This document shows, in pieces, positions 51,345 to 60,985 of a DNA stretch of 64,000 nucleotides. The notes beneath the pieces are model-generated. The model did not search any database, was not told the DNA's origin, and saw only the letters and a program-made list of their open reading frames with translations. The DNA is from Candidatus Woesearchaeota archaeon (GTDB lineage: Archaea; Nanobdellota; Nanobdellia; Woesearchaeales; JAFGLG01), in assembly GCA_016928155.1 (NCBI GenBank), contig JAFGLG010000017.1, forward strand, positions 68,134 through 132,133. The letters run 5' to 3'. The stretch's first letter is position 1, and every line of letters starts with the position of its first letter. A program made the translations under genes and the position numbers.

Positions 51345-52292
51345 ATGGCCAAAAAGACTCTTTCAGCAGTGATTGCCGCAGCCTTAGCAACTGCTATTCT
51401 TCCAGCTGGCATTTCTTCTGCAGAGCCAAATGGGAAGGATGCTCTCATGGATCATGAAGAATCAAGAGCGGCAAAGAGATACGCTGTTATCTACTGCCCA
51501 GGCTCCCTCAAGGACAAGGGGGTGTATCCTGATCAGTTTGATGAGGGCCTCAAGAATGCGTATTTGATAGCCATAGCCAATATATACTCTGACCTGAGGA
51601 ACATCGGATTTGCCAGTGAGGATATCGAGGTTCTTTACCATGACGGTACTTATGATGCTTCTGAGACTAGGGATAAGGATTTGATAGATCTTCTTGCTAG
51701 GGAGAAATTCGGCTCTGCACCTGTGCCTGCGAGTAGGAGGAATCTTGAAAGGTGTATATTCAGATTTGAAGGAAGAATCTCAGCGAATGACGAGTTTGTC
51801 TTTGTCATCATGAATCATGGCGACCGTGAGGGCAAGACTTTGGTCAGGTATTACATTAATGGTTATGGAGGCGATCTTGCTGATAGGATTTTTCCTTCAT
51901 ACATAAGAGGCCTCCTTTCCGGGATCAAGGCAGAGCATCAGTTCTATGTCGTTGACTCTTGTTATTCCGGTGGTTTTGCAGAGGAATTGGCAGGCAAGGA
52001 TAGGATAGTCTTTTCAAGCAGCAGCAAGGATAGCATGTCAGTTGGTTCGAGGATTGATTTCTTTGCGCGTTCTCTCTTTGACGCGATGAGCAGTGATGAT
52101 ACTGATTTGGATAGCAATGGAAATATTTCTCTTGCTGAGGCATTCAGCGTTGCATTAGACAGGAGGAAGCATGAGGTTGCTGAGCAGGAGAGACATGGGC
52201 ATCTTGGTGGATACAGGGCAGAAGGCTTTTATCCTAAAAGCTTCAATCTTGAGAAGAAGGGTTATAATGTGCGAAATGTTTGCAGAAGATAA
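51345..52292 (+). CDS. Secreted caspase-like (clan CD) cysteine peptidase
   Basis: 315 residues with a signal peptide (1-26, ending ISSA). The catalytic dyad fits clan CD: His158 in FVIMNHGDREG and Cys206 in QFYVVDSCYSGGF. An EF-hand-type loop (Asp254 to Glu265, DLDSNGNISLAE) follows, suggesting Ca dependence as in metacaspases. Probably acts outside the cell or at the envelope, in maturation of surface proteins or in attack on neighbours; inference. Clan CD is clear; the exact family (C13, C14 or other) is not. Confidence 0.87.
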   Translation: MAKKTLSAVIAAALATAILPAGISSAEPNGKDALMDHEESRAAKRYAVIYCPGSLKDKGVYPDQFDEGLKNAYLIAIANIYSDLRNIGFASEDIEVLYHDGTYDASETRDKDLIDLLAREKFGSAPVPASRRNLERCIFRFEGRISANDEFVFVIMNHGDREGKTLVRYYINGYGGDLADRIFPSYIRGLLSGIKAEHQFYVVDSCYSGGFAEELAGKDRIVFSSSSKDSMSVGSRIDFFARSLFDAMSSDDTDLDSNGNISLAEAFSVALDRRKHEVAEQERHGHLGGYRAEGFYPKSFNLEKKGYNVRNVCRR

Positions 52293-52381
52293 GTTTGTTT
52301 ATCTCAATAAAACCAAGTGAATTCTATAACCTATATTACCTAGAATAACATTTATAAGTGAGCGGCCTGAGATTCCTTATC

Positions 52382-52759
52382 ATGGCTTCACCCAGTGATA
52401 AGGAGATTGATGATAAGATTGACGCTTTCTTTGATGAGATAGGGCCAAGCATCAAATCAGATTCCACTATGATAGACTTCTTCCAGGAAGGCAATGCTAT
52501 CGAGGTCTATGTCTATGGCAGGGAGCACAAAAAGATGATCAGGAGCATGTACTCTGCTCATACCTCCAAGATGTTCAGCTATATGGTCAGCCAGGATCTG
52601 GCTCATGTCATTTCTATAATAGAGAAAAATAACACTGGGATAATCAGGAAATCCAGATTGCCTGTGGTAGAATATCACAAGAAAGCCCCTTTTTATCATC
52701 TCGCGGTCCATCCTGACTCGTGGAGCTCTTTCCGTCGATATCTTCTCAGGATAAATTGA
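52382..52759 (+). CDS. Hypothetical small cytoplasmic protein
   Basis: 125 residues from the ATG at 52382; ATTTATAAG about 28 nt upstream supports a leaderless start here rather than at 52358. Mixed alpha/beta with no signal or membrane segment: EIDDKIDAFFDEIGPSIKSD, FQEGNAIEVYVYGREHKKMI, HVISIIEKNNTGIIRKSRLP. Not recognised. Its 3' end overlaps the convergent deacetylase gene by 14 nt. Confidence 0.65.
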   Translation: MASPSDKEIDDKIDAFFDEIGPSIKSDSTMIDFFQEGNAIEVYVYGREHKKMIRSMYSAHTSKMFSYMVSQDLAHVISIIEKNNTGIIRKSRLPVVEYHKKAPFYHLAVHPDSWSSFRRYLLRIN

Positions 52760-53477
52760 GGTATTCTGAATGTGTCTTGAACTCTGTACCTATATCCTGA
52801 TAATATGTGATTGTCTCTTCTATCTCTTCAAGCAGCTTCACGGCATGGTGCGGGTGGAAGCTCAGTGATATTGTCTCTTGCTGGATAGATGTCATGAGGT
52901 GCAGATAGATGCTCTTAGGCATCTTCAGATAATATCTGAGTATCACATCAGACATCGGGAATAGCCCATAGCTGGATATCTTGACTTCAGTCATCTTTAC
53001 CTCAGGGAAGGATATGCCCCAGTTCTCTATTGTGCTTGCATCATATTCAAAACCATTTTCTTTCAGGACTTCAACGGTCTCCTTGTCTATGTCATGGTAT
53101 GGTGCCCTGAAGCCTATTGGCCTTTTTCCTGTCGCTTTCTCTATCGCTTTGATGCATTTCTCTATCTGTTCTTCCTTCTCTTCTCTTGTTATCTTTGACA
53201 TCCTTGGATGGTCATAGCTGTGGCAGGCCACTTCATTGTTCTCTGCTATCTGATCAGCAATCTCAGGGTATTGGTCTGCATATTCCCCTGTCATGAAGAA
53301 AGTGGCCTTGACATCCATCTTTTCGAGGAGCCCCAATATCATCAGGACATCCTGCCCATCGACACTTTCTGTATCGAAGCTCAGGAGTATCTCTTTGGGT
53401 TCAGCGCGCGGGTACAGATACGCTGCAAGCAGCACTATCAGAAAGGCTCCTATGATGTAGTGTGCCGATATTTTCAT
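52746..53477 (-). CDS. Membrane-anchored polysaccharide deacetylase (NodB domain)
   Basis: 243 residues: N-terminal membrane anchor (about 6-22) and a NodB homology domain. Motif 1 is LSFDTES (Asp base), motif 2 HSYDHPR (metal-binding His pair), motif 3 GFRAPYHDID, and a later SLSFHPHH. Removes acetyl groups from amino sugars in surface polysaccharide or glycans. Consistent with the glycosylation-rich surface proteins in this window. Convergent with the preceding small gene; RPA is upstream on the same strand. Confidence 0.9.
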   Translation of the reverse strand: MKISAHYIIGAFLIVLLAAYLYPRAEPKEILLSFDTESVDGQDVLMILGLLEKMDVKATFFMTGEYADQYPEIADQIAENNEVACHSYDHPRMSKITREEKEEQIEKCIKAIEKATGKRPIGFRAPYHDIDKETVEVLKENGFEYDASTIENWGISFPEVKMTEVKISSYGLFPMSDVILRYYLKMPKSIYLHLMTSIQQETISLSFHPHHAVKLLEEIEETITYYQDIGTEFKTHSEYLNLS

Positions 53478-53490
53478 TGAGGTACCCGCC

Positions 53491-54480
53491 TCATTGCATG
53501 GCTTCTAATTTCTCTATCTCTTCCTTTGCGTCTATCTCTGTGATTACTCTGTTTGCCACGAATTCTGTCCTGTCGAACATCTCGTTCCTGTTGACCCTGC
53601 CAACCAGCTTGATTGTCTCGCCGATGAGGCCGGTCTTGACCTCCTCGAACTTCTCAGGGAAATCCCTGTATGTGAGGACCTCTTCTGTGCTCTTCTTCAG
53701 CAGATTGTCCACCTGGTTCCTGAACAGCACAGCCCTCATGTTACCTGTGCCGTCGTCAAGCGAGAGGTTGAGCAGGTATGCATAGTAGGGCTTGACCTCA
53801 TTGTGCTGGTCGCAGTAGAACTTGTCTTCGCGGAGCCTTGCCCTCCTGCTGCATTCCGGGCATATCTCGAAGAATCTCAGGTCAAATGCCTGCACTATTG
53901 TCGCCAGCAATTCTACATTGCTGTCATTCGGCTCGAGCTGGTTTATGAATTTCCTTGCTGTTGCATTCTGCTTGACTTCAGCAATCTCCTCTCCTGGCGG
54001 ATTGATAAGCAGCTCTCCCCTGTCTCCCATGTGTATCTCTTTCCTTCCCTGATTCTCCTTTACATATGCGTTCTTGACCTTGACGATGTCATTCTCTTTT
54101 ATGCCGGCGAGCATCTCTGCCTTGGAGCCCCAGACCACAAGCCTTATGACTCCTGTCTCGTCGCCTATCAGCATATTCCCCACTTTTCCTTTCCTCTCTC
54201 CTGTGTCGAATTCATTAGCTCCGTAGTTTGCCTGCACCCTGCCTGCTGTCTCGCAGCTCCTCATGCCTACCAGCATGTCTTTTATCTTGACTTTGCCTGT
54301 GATCTCCTCGAAAAGCTTTATCCCCAGCTCATTTGCGACAATGTGCGCCGCACCTTCTTTTGAGATGAGTCCTGAGAGCTTGTCCATCTTCTCCTTTATC
54401 CTTCTCTCTATCTCCTGCTCTGATATCTGGCTCTTCTCCTGTATCTTCTTCAGCATATCATGATATGGCATTTTTAGCAT
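53491..54480 (-). CDS. rpa: Replication protein A-like single-strand DNA-binding protein
   Basis: 329 residues. Two or three OB folds: KIKDMLVGMRSCETAGRV with DETGVIRLVVWG, a middle one, and a C-terminal one with the zinc motif CPECSRRARLREDKFYCDQH. Coats single-stranded DNA in replication and repair. The longest ORF starts at 54513, but GGGGTG precedes the ATG at 54480 and a TATA box (ATATAAAAATATATAAA) near 54525-54540 places the transcription start around 54500. Confidence 0.9.
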   Translation of the reverse strand: MLKMPYHDMLKKIQEKSQISEQEIERRIKEKMDKLSGLISKEGAAHIVANELGIKLFEEITGKVKIKDMLVGMRSCETAGRVQANYGANEFDTGERKGKVGNMLIGDETGVIRLVVWGSKAEMLAGIKENDIVKVKNAYVKENQGRKEIHMGDRGELLINPPGEEIAEVKQNATARKFINQLEPNDSNVELLATIVQAFDLRFFEICPECSRRARLREDKFYCDQHNEVKPYYAYLLNLSLDDGTGNMRAVLFRNQVDNLLKKSTEEVLTYRDFPEKFEEVKTGLIGETIKLVGRVNRNEMFDRTEFVANRVITEIDAKEEIEKLEAMQ

Positions 54481-54553
54481 GTTCACACCCCTGGTTACAG
54501 CTTTTCGGCCCATTCAAGGATTTATATATTTTTATATGTTCCAGCCGGCCTTT

Positions 54554-55858
54554 TTATAAATAATCAGGCTTTGGAGGTTCGATCTTCTGTCTTTTCGGAA
54601 ATCTTCTTTTCGATTCCTTTGAATCCTTTCTCTTCCTGAAATGATAGAACCAGATCAGGTTGATGATTATGAGTATTATGACAAGTGTTGCCAGTATGGA
54701 ATCCATGCCTATCCTTGATTCTTCTCCCACGACATGCCCTGTCACGCCGAATCTGCTTATCTCTATGATATCATAATCCATCTTTGCCTCGAATTCGCTT
54801 TCTGTCTTCTGGTTGGCATAGTAGAGCCCGAGCTTTATTGTGTATGTGCCTGGAAGCATGTCCTCCGTATCCCAGAATGCATTTATTGTGCCGTATCCTC
54901 CCGGCTCGAGGTTCACAGATGCTGTCTTGTATTTCATCAGTTCTTTCTCTCCTTCATATGCCCTGAACACACCATACACATCATCCAGAGGCTTGTTCCA
55001 GAGGCTTTGCAGATAGATGTCGAACTTGACTATCTCCCCGAGCTTGTAGTGCTCGACAGCGATGTTTGTTATGTTTATCATGAGATTCCCGACTGTGAAT
55101 CTTTTCCTGACCACAAGCTCTTTCCCGTCGAAGTCTATCTTCGCCACTGCTGTATAATCCCCTGATCTTGCTGCTGCCCAGCTCCCTTTGATCCTGCCTT
55201 CCATCCTGCTGTTAAGGGATATGGTGTCAGTCTCGACCTTGTCTACTGTTATATTGCTTGGATCCACTATCTCTACAACACCTTTTATTGAGCTTATGTC
55301 CTCTGTGCCCAGGCTGTAGAGCGCTATTGAGAATGTCGTCGGCTGCTCTGCATTCGCCTGGCTGACATACATCATCCCATCCAGGTATTTACCTTCATAC
55401 GGGACTTTGATGTTGAATTTTGCGACTACCTGTGGTGTCGCCGCTATCTCTGCGCTTGATATCCTGATTTCGCCGTCAGAGATTATCTCATCATCTGTGA
55501 CTGTCTGAGGAAGTTTCAATATCAGTATCTCTGTCGTGTGCTTCCCAGGATTGAATACCATGTCTGGCATCCTGAATGTGAATGGCACAGTCACTTCTCT
55601 CTGCGATGCATCGACATCATATATCTGCTGTTCCAGCTGTATCTTGTCAGCGAACATGCCCCTGACATACACGAGTGCCCTGAAATCCTCATTTTCGTCG
55701 TTTATTATCCTTATCTTAGAGGTGATGGATTTCCCTGCCTCGAAGTCATGGTCTTGCCATGCTGGGGAGACTCCGAAACCTGATGCAGATCCTGTCTGGA
55801 TTAGCGCCATCGCTAGGAAGATGAATGATACAGATATCCATCTAGTCTCTCTTCTCAT
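54554..55858 (-). CDS. Exported membrane protein, paralogue of the 424-residue protein at 17108-18382
   Basis: 434 residues: signal peptide (about 1-26), several Ig-like domains, a membrane helix (about 392-412) and a short basic tail. Shared features with the protein at 17108-18382 include length, the SLWNKPLDDVYGVFRA segment and the terminal anchor. The gene is the last of the operon that starts upstream of the window end, overlapping the 1589-residue gene by ATGA. Probably an envelope component that supports the large secreted protein. Confidence 0.8.
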   Translation of the reverse strand: MRRETRWISVSFIFLAMALIQTGSASGFGVSPAWQDHDFEAGKSITSKIRIINDENEDFRALVYVRGMFADKIQLEQQIYDVDASQREVTVPFTFRMPDMVFNPGKHTTEILILKLPQTVTDDEIISDGEIRISSAEIAATPQVVAKFNIKVPYEGKYLDGMMYVSQANAEQPTTFSIALYSLGTEDISSIKGVVEIVDPSNITVDKVETDTISLNSRMEGRIKGSWAAARSGDYTAVAKIDFDGKELVVRKRFTVGNLMINITNIAVEHYKLGEIVKFDIYLQSLWNKPLDDVYGVFRAYEGEKELMKYKTASVNLEPGGYGTINAFWDTEDMLPGTYTIKLGLYYANQKTESEFEAKMDYDIIEISRFGVTGHVVGEESRIGMDSILATLVIILIIINLIWFYHFRKRKDSKESKRRFPKRQKIEPPKPDYL

Positions 55859-58800
55859 GTTTCACCTGTGAAGACCAATATACTTGATTTGTTCCCTGGA
55901 GGCTCTCCTCCTGGCACCCATACTCTTATCTCTGTCTCGACTTCATCCTCTTCTGGCCTGTAGCCAAGCTGTCCTGCTATATAGGTCCATGTTGTGCTGT
56001 TGTATCCGGGTATGTTCGTCCATTCCGTTGCAGTCCTGGTATGGCTCCAGTTGAATGATCCTGTTTCTGATGTGTTTCCTGCCTTGTACTGGAAGTGGCT
56101 TGTGTTTATCTCGACTGCATCCCATAGGCTGTCGAGTGCGTAGATGGAGAGGTTAATGTGGACATTGCCCTCATTCCGGATCTGGAATGGTGTTGGGCTG
56201 TTGTCTTCTGTGTCATTGGTCTCTCCTGTCTCTGCCTCTCCGAAGCTCACATTGGTGTCTACCTGCTCGATGATGATTGTGGGCTCTATCGTGAAGTTCC
56301 ATGTCTCACTCCAGTTCCCGTAATCATCTCCGTCAAATGCCCTTACCTGCCAGAAGAATATGCAGTTCACTTCAAGGTCATCTGGTGTTGTATAGTTGGT
56401 GCCGTTTATGCTGTAGTAATGCCTTTCTGTTCCGCAGCTGTATGGTGTTATGTTGATATCATATGTGAGGTTATCTACTCCCTCCTCGACATCTATGTCA
56501 TAGCTCTCGTTCCATTCGAAGGTCACGTTCCTCCAGAACAGTGTGTCATTCCCGTTTGTCGGGCTTATCAGTGTAGGTGCTCCAGGAGGTGTATTGGCTA
56601 TTGTCAGGTTGTTGCTGCAGTTCTCTGCCCCGTCTTCATAGCCGTCATTGGGTGTTATGCAGGCTTTCCAGACCTCATCCTTGATGATCTCCCCATCAGA
56701 CATCATGTCTGTCCTGTTCGCCGCGATCAGTGCGATCTGCTCATCAGACAGCGCTGTGTCAAACACTATGACATCATCGATATATCCGTCCCACCATGCA
56801 TCATCACCCCACGGATGCCCTCCGACAACAAAATCAGAAGACACCGGAGACCAAGAAGAAGGAGTCGTATCTTTCAATTCGCCATCGACAAATATTGCGA
56901 CATCAGTGCCATTGTTCCTGCACATCACATGATGCCACTCATCAGCCGCAATCTCAGCTGTGGAAGCCTCGGCTGAACCATCCAAGCAAGCCACTCCTGT
57001 GTCCCAGGTGTATAATTCATAACCATCATAAGCGCCATTATCCTGCCCCATCACCATACACCAGCCATAATCACCGCACCCGAGATCATTCGAATATATC
57101 CATCCTCCGAAAGTCGCAGTGTCATCAGTGAGCAGCTCAGTGAAATTCACATAATCACCATCGCCGTCGAATCTGTATGCGCCTCTTCCGTCGAATCCTC
57201 CTGTCCTGGAGTGCGCCGCCCCGACTACTGTGCCGTTATTCCCATTCCCTGAGTAATCCTTTGCTGTCGTGGCTTCATCGCCGAACAGCTTCTCGAATGG
57301 CGCAATCAGTTCTGCTGTATTGCTCCCGTCTTTTATCCATCTGTGTATGTTCTTGACAGGGTGGTTTTCCGGGTCGCTTGTGCTCTGGTTATAGACTGTG
57401 AGATTCTCTGTTGTCCTGTTGAGGCCGAATGTCGAGTTCAATATCGGCTGGCTCTGCGTCGGCGGGTCATTGTCTATCCTGAGGTCATTGCTCTGCAGTG
57501 TCGGCCCGTCGTCTATGCCGTCATTCGGTGTTATCTCGCACTGCCAGAGATCAGCATAGTCTGTCTCATCTGAGAACATCATGTCTGTCTCGCCGTTAGA
57601 TATCTGTGCTATCTGCATGTCAGATAGCGTCCTGTTCCATATCATGAACTCGTCTATTGTTCCGTTGAATGGGTTGATGACTGTTGTCGCATTCAATGAG
57701 ACATAATCCACATACATTGTATTATGCACATCGGCCTGGCTGGATCCTTCAATCCTCTGTCGGATCTCCTGTTCAAAGATGCTCTCAGGCCCATCATAGT
57801 CTATTGATGTGTGCATTGCTTCCGGCTTGTATCCGTATCTTTTTTTGTCCCAGTTGCCGAGTCCTTCTTCAAGCGAATCCTGGAATGTGAACCTTATCAT
57901 GGAATCCTTCCCTTCTATCACTTCTTTCTTATATCCGAGAAGCGCTATCACAGCCAGACCTGTTGGATGGGAGGATATCTCATGAAAATTTTCTGTAACT
58001 GGCCAGCCTCCGCTCTCATCCTGGTTTGCGAGTATTATCGGCACCCAGTTCCTGTTGAACCTGTCTGATTTTCCAATCATCGCAAGAACAGAGGGACCCT
58101 CGACATACCAGTCAGCGAAGCCCCTTGACATCAGCTTGTTCCTGTATATCACTGCATCAATCGCCCCTTCCACCATCGGATATGGGACACACCCCTGAAG
58201 GTACATCATATAAAGATAATACAATGCATGCGTAGTCCTGTAGTAATGGGAATGATTGCCGAATGGAGAATCATCAAGGGCAGTCCTGGTAAGATATCTC
58301 ACAACCCTCTCCTTGTCAAAATCGCTGTAGTTCTGGAAGAACCTCTGGCAATAAGGGGCGATTATCCCAAGCTGGATATTATTATAGGCAAGATTTGTCT
58401 CTTCCGGTATACCTTCTTCAAGAAGTTTGTATGTTGGATCGGATCTCTCGTCGAATCTTGGATCGATGACACTCAGGCTTGCAAGGATTCCAGGGACATT
58501 GATCATATCATTCTCAAAAGCGTATATATCCAGCATCTCCTCTATCTTCATGCTGATATCCTCACGCTCCAGTACAGTGTTTATGTCTTTCAGCAGCAGG
58601 ATATGGTTGTACTGGTCATCCCACCTCTCCTGCCTGAAAGTCTCCATATCAAGAAGATACTCCACCCCTTTCTCGACAGATAGGTCTATGAGATGGCTCA
58701 GCTCCTCATCGCTCATGCTGCAGTATTCTCCTTGACATATGTCTTCTTCCTGGAAGTTGAGCTCATGCCCATACCCATTCATCTCCAGGGATTCCTGCTC

Positions 58801-60624
58801 ACTCTCAAACCATCTTGATGTTGATACCACTGTTGATAGTCCGCCGCATGAGAGATCAAACTGGCAGTAATAATTATTACCCTCCCAGCATCCGGTTGGA
58901 TCATCATAGCTTAAGGTGTATTTTCTTTGGGTAGAAGAACAGGGAAGTACCCCACAACTTCCAGCAAGCCAACTTGTATAGCAATTGACTCCTCTGCTCT
59001 GTACTGTTATCCACACTTCATCTGTGCCGTATTGCACATACCCATCTGCCGGGAATGTTGCCTGCAATGTCGTCTCTGTCTGGCTTGTTGTTGAGGCCAG
59101 GAGAGTCCATTGTGATAAATCGAAGTTGTATGCATATATGTTCACTCCTGTGTCGCTTGTTGTCAGTGTGTTGTATCCTTCCCATGTCAGGGTGAATCCA
59201 GCTGTCCCAGACCCGCTTGGTACGAATTTGTATTGTGTAGTCTCATAATTACCCCCGTCTAAGTATGTAGGGCTGTAGCTTGCTCTTGAATCATCTGATA
59301 AGTTTGCCTGTATATATTGCCCTGATGTGTACTCAGTGCCGTATCCGGGCTCCTGGTCTGTAGGCAGGTCTGCATCGTAAAAGAACCAGCCCTTGTGTGT
59401 CCCATTCACCTTGTATTGAATCTGCCCTGAACAGCTTTGTTCTGCTCCAATACCGACCCAGTCATTGCTTGATGTATCCCCGGTTAGTGTCCCGGACTGA
59501 TTAGCTATTAATGCTCCATTGCTGTACAGGCTGATTGTCTCAGAGGATGCATTCCAGCTCATCGCCACCCACCCGCTTGAACCTGGACTGAAGGACACAC
59601 CATATTGTGCTTTTATCGCATCCCCGCTTGTGCCGTTGATTATTCCTGTCAGCTTTACATTTTCGAATCCGAACCAGATATATGAATTCCCTGAGCAGTC
59701 TGAGTCTTTCTGGGAATAGATTGCGCCTGATTGATTGAAGTCGATCCAGGCCATTATGGTGAAATCATCATTTGTATCCAGTCCGAAACCTGTTGTTATC
59801 TGTATGAAATCATCGGTTCCGTCGAATGAGTATGCCCCGAACCCGTCATATCCGATGTCATCGCCCCATGTTGCCCCGCTGACTGTGCCATTATTACCAT
59901 TCCCCGAATAATCCTGGACCAGTTTGCTCTCCTGCCCTTCATTCCCTTCGAATGGCAGGTTGACGAGCATCAGGGAATTTCCCTCGAGATACCAGTTGAA
60001 TATGTTCTTTATGTCGTCATCTTCATAGTCTGATGTGCTCTGGTTATGGCAGGTGAGGTTCTCCCATGTCTCATTTGTGCCGAATGTAGAATTCAGTATT
60101 GGTGTTGTCTGTGTCGGTGCTATGTTGCCATAGCAGCATACCTGCAAAGGATATGTCCCGCAGCTGCTCACATGGGCATTTGTGTAATTGCTCTCTCCTC
60201 CGGATGCTATTGAGAAGAGGCATTCATAGTTTGCCGGACAGCTGTCTGGCACAACATCACATATTACAGTCCCATTGCCTGATATGCATGCATCATAATC
60301 ATAATCAGGATAGAAATCCTGTGTCGGATCCTGCACATGGGCATTATCAGGATCACTCAGTTCCAGGAATGTTGTTCCGCAGTCTGCACTTATGTCATTG
60401 TCTGTGGAGTTGCAGCATACATGGTAATAATCTTCAAAAGGGTCCAATCTGTCATATGCATGCGCATTATGGTATCCTGCTCCTGAATCATTTCTGAGGG
60501 ATAGCATTGATGTTCCGCTTGGACATGTGTTCAGGTATAGATAGCAGTTCAGGTCAGCCCCCATCACAGCTGCCGCTATGGATAAGAACAAGAATACAGC
60601 TGTGAAAAATCTGTTTCCTTTCAT
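55855..60624 (-). CDS. Giant secreted LamG / alpha-toroid protein
   Basis: 1589 residues with a signal peptide (1-22) and no C-terminal anchor. An N-terminal Cys-rich region is followed by a LamG-type jelly roll (about 210-400, DYSGNGNNGTVSG, YSFDGTDDFIQI). Its last strand (FNGTIDEFMIWNRTLSD) appears only near residue 990. The intervening 580 residues hold a beta domain and an all-helical segment resembling terpene-cyclase-type alpha/alpha toroids (NQDESGGWPVTENF, HPTGLAVIALLGY). A second LamG (about 1110-1310), a fibronectin-like domain and a C-terminal domain like the 229-residue secreted subunit follow. Likely a carbohydrate-binding surface protein. Confidence 0.83.
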   Translation of the reverse strand: MKGNRFFTAVFLFLSIAAAVMGADLNCYLYLNTCPSGTSMLSLRNDSGAGYHNAHAYDRLDPFEDYYHVCCNSTDNDISADCGTTFLELSDPDNAHVQDPTQDFYPDYDYDACISGNGTVICDVVPDSCPANYECLFSIASGGESNYTNAHVSSCGTYPLQVCCYGNIAPTQTTPILNSTFGTNETWENLTCHNQSTSDYEDDDIKNIFNWYLEGNSLMLVNLPFEGNEGQESKLVQDYSGNGNNGTVSGATWGDDIGYDGFGAYSFDGTDDFIQITTGFGLDTNDDFTIMAWIDFNQSGAIYSQKDSDCSGNSYIWFGFENVKLTGIINGTSGDAIKAQYGVSFSPGSSGWVAMSWNASSETISLYSNGALIANQSGTLTGDTSSNDWVGIGAEQSCSGQIQYKVNGTHKGWFFYDADLPTDQEPGYGTEYTSGQYIQANLSDDSRASYSPTYLDGGNYETTQYKFVPSGSGTAGFTLTWEGYNTLTTSDTGVNIYAYNFDLSQWTLLASTTSQTETTLQATFPADGYVQYGTDEVWITVQSRGVNCYTSWLAGSCGVLPCSSTQRKYTLSYDDPTGCWEGNNYYCQFDLSCGGLSTVVSTSRWFESEQESLEMNGYGHELNFQEEDICQGEYCSMSDEELSHLIDLSVEKGVEYLLDMETFRQERWDDQYNHILLLKDINTVLEREDISMKIEEMLDIYAFENDMINVPGILASLSVIDPRFDERSDPTYKLLEEGIPEETNLAYNNIQLGIIAPYCQRFFQNYSDFDKERVVRYLTRTALDDSPFGNHSHYYRTTHALYYLYMMYLQGCVPYPMVEGAIDAVIYRNKLMSRGFADWYVEGPSVLAMIGKSDRFNRNWVPIILANQDESGGWPVTENFHEISSHPTGLAVIALLGYKKEVIEGKDSMIRFTFQDSLEEGLGNWDKKRYGYKPEAMHTSIDYDGPESIFEQEIRQRIEGSSQADVHNTMYVDYVSLNATTVINPFNGTIDEFMIWNRTLSDMQIAQISNGETDMMFSDETDYADLWQCEITPNDGIDDGPTLQSNDLRIDNDPPTQSQPILNSTFGLNRTTENLTVYNQSTSDPENHPVKNIHRWIKDGSNTAELIAPFEKLFGDEATTAKDYSGNGNNGTVVGAAHSRTGGFDGRGAYRFDGDGDYVNFTELLTDDTATFGGWIYSNDLGCGDYGWCMVMGQDNGAYDGYELYTWDTGVACLDGSAEASTAEIAADEWHHVMCRNNGTDVAIFVDGELKDTTPSSWSPVSSDFVVGGHPWGDDAWWDGYIDDVIVFDTALSDEQIALIAANRTDMMSDGEIIKDEVWKACITPNDGYEDGAENCSNNLTIANTPPGAPTLISPTNGNDTLFWRNVTFEWNESYDIDVEEGVDNLTYDINITPYSCGTERHYYSINGTNYTTPDDLEVNCIFFWQVRAFDGDDYGNWSETWNFTIEPTIIIEQVDTNVSFGEAETGETNDTEDNSPTPFQIRNEGNVHINLSIYALDSLWDAVEINTSHFQYKAGNTSETGSFNWSHTRTATEWTNIPGYNSTTWTYIAGQLGYRPEEDEVETEIRVWVPGGEPPGNKSSILVFTGET

Positions 60625-60981
60625 TTACTGTGTCAGATTCCTCAGGTCAATTGTGTAGTTGACTGTCCGGACATTGATGTCCTGCAGGCATCTTGCAACA
60701 AAGCATTGCCCTAGCTTTGCCGTGTCTATCTGTTCCAACGGCACCAGTGTATTCTGCCCGTTCATCATGACACCGCACACTACTTGTTGTTCCTGCTGGA
60801 AGCAGTTCTCATTGATCCACTGCTCTGCTGTTATCCCATCCTCGCACACGAGGTTTCCGCACTTCCATTCTCCCTGGTCTGGCAATGCGGGCCTGGTGAA
60901 TGTAAGGACCGCAAGCCATATCAGTATTCCGACTATGGCAATGGTGTTCAGCCAGTCTATCCATTCATTTCTTTTTTCCAT
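60625..60981 (-). CDS. Small membrane-anchored Cys-containing protein
   Basis: 118 residues: one membrane helix (about 12-30, AIVGILIWLAVLTF) and an external part with six Cys (KCGNLVCEDGITAEQW, CFQQEQQVVCGVMM, GQCFVARCLQD). No family recognised. It sits between the adhesin and the LamG protein genes with gaps of 0 and 4 nt, so it is part of the operon and may assist their export, folding or attachment. Confidence 0.7.
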   Translation of the reverse strand: MEKRNEWIDWLNTIAIVGILIWLAVLTFTRPALPDQGEWKCGNLVCEDGITAEQWINENCFQQEQQVVCGVMMNGQNTLVPLEQIDTAKLGQCFVARCLQDINVRTVNYTIDLRNLTQ

Positions 60982-60985
60982 ATTA

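Noticed and set aside
56158-56976. 272-codon plus-strand ORF opposite the LamG protein
   Set aside because: Antisense shadow of a well-supported coding region with glycosylation-site and LamG motifs on the minus strand; no ribosome site or domain in the plus-strand product.
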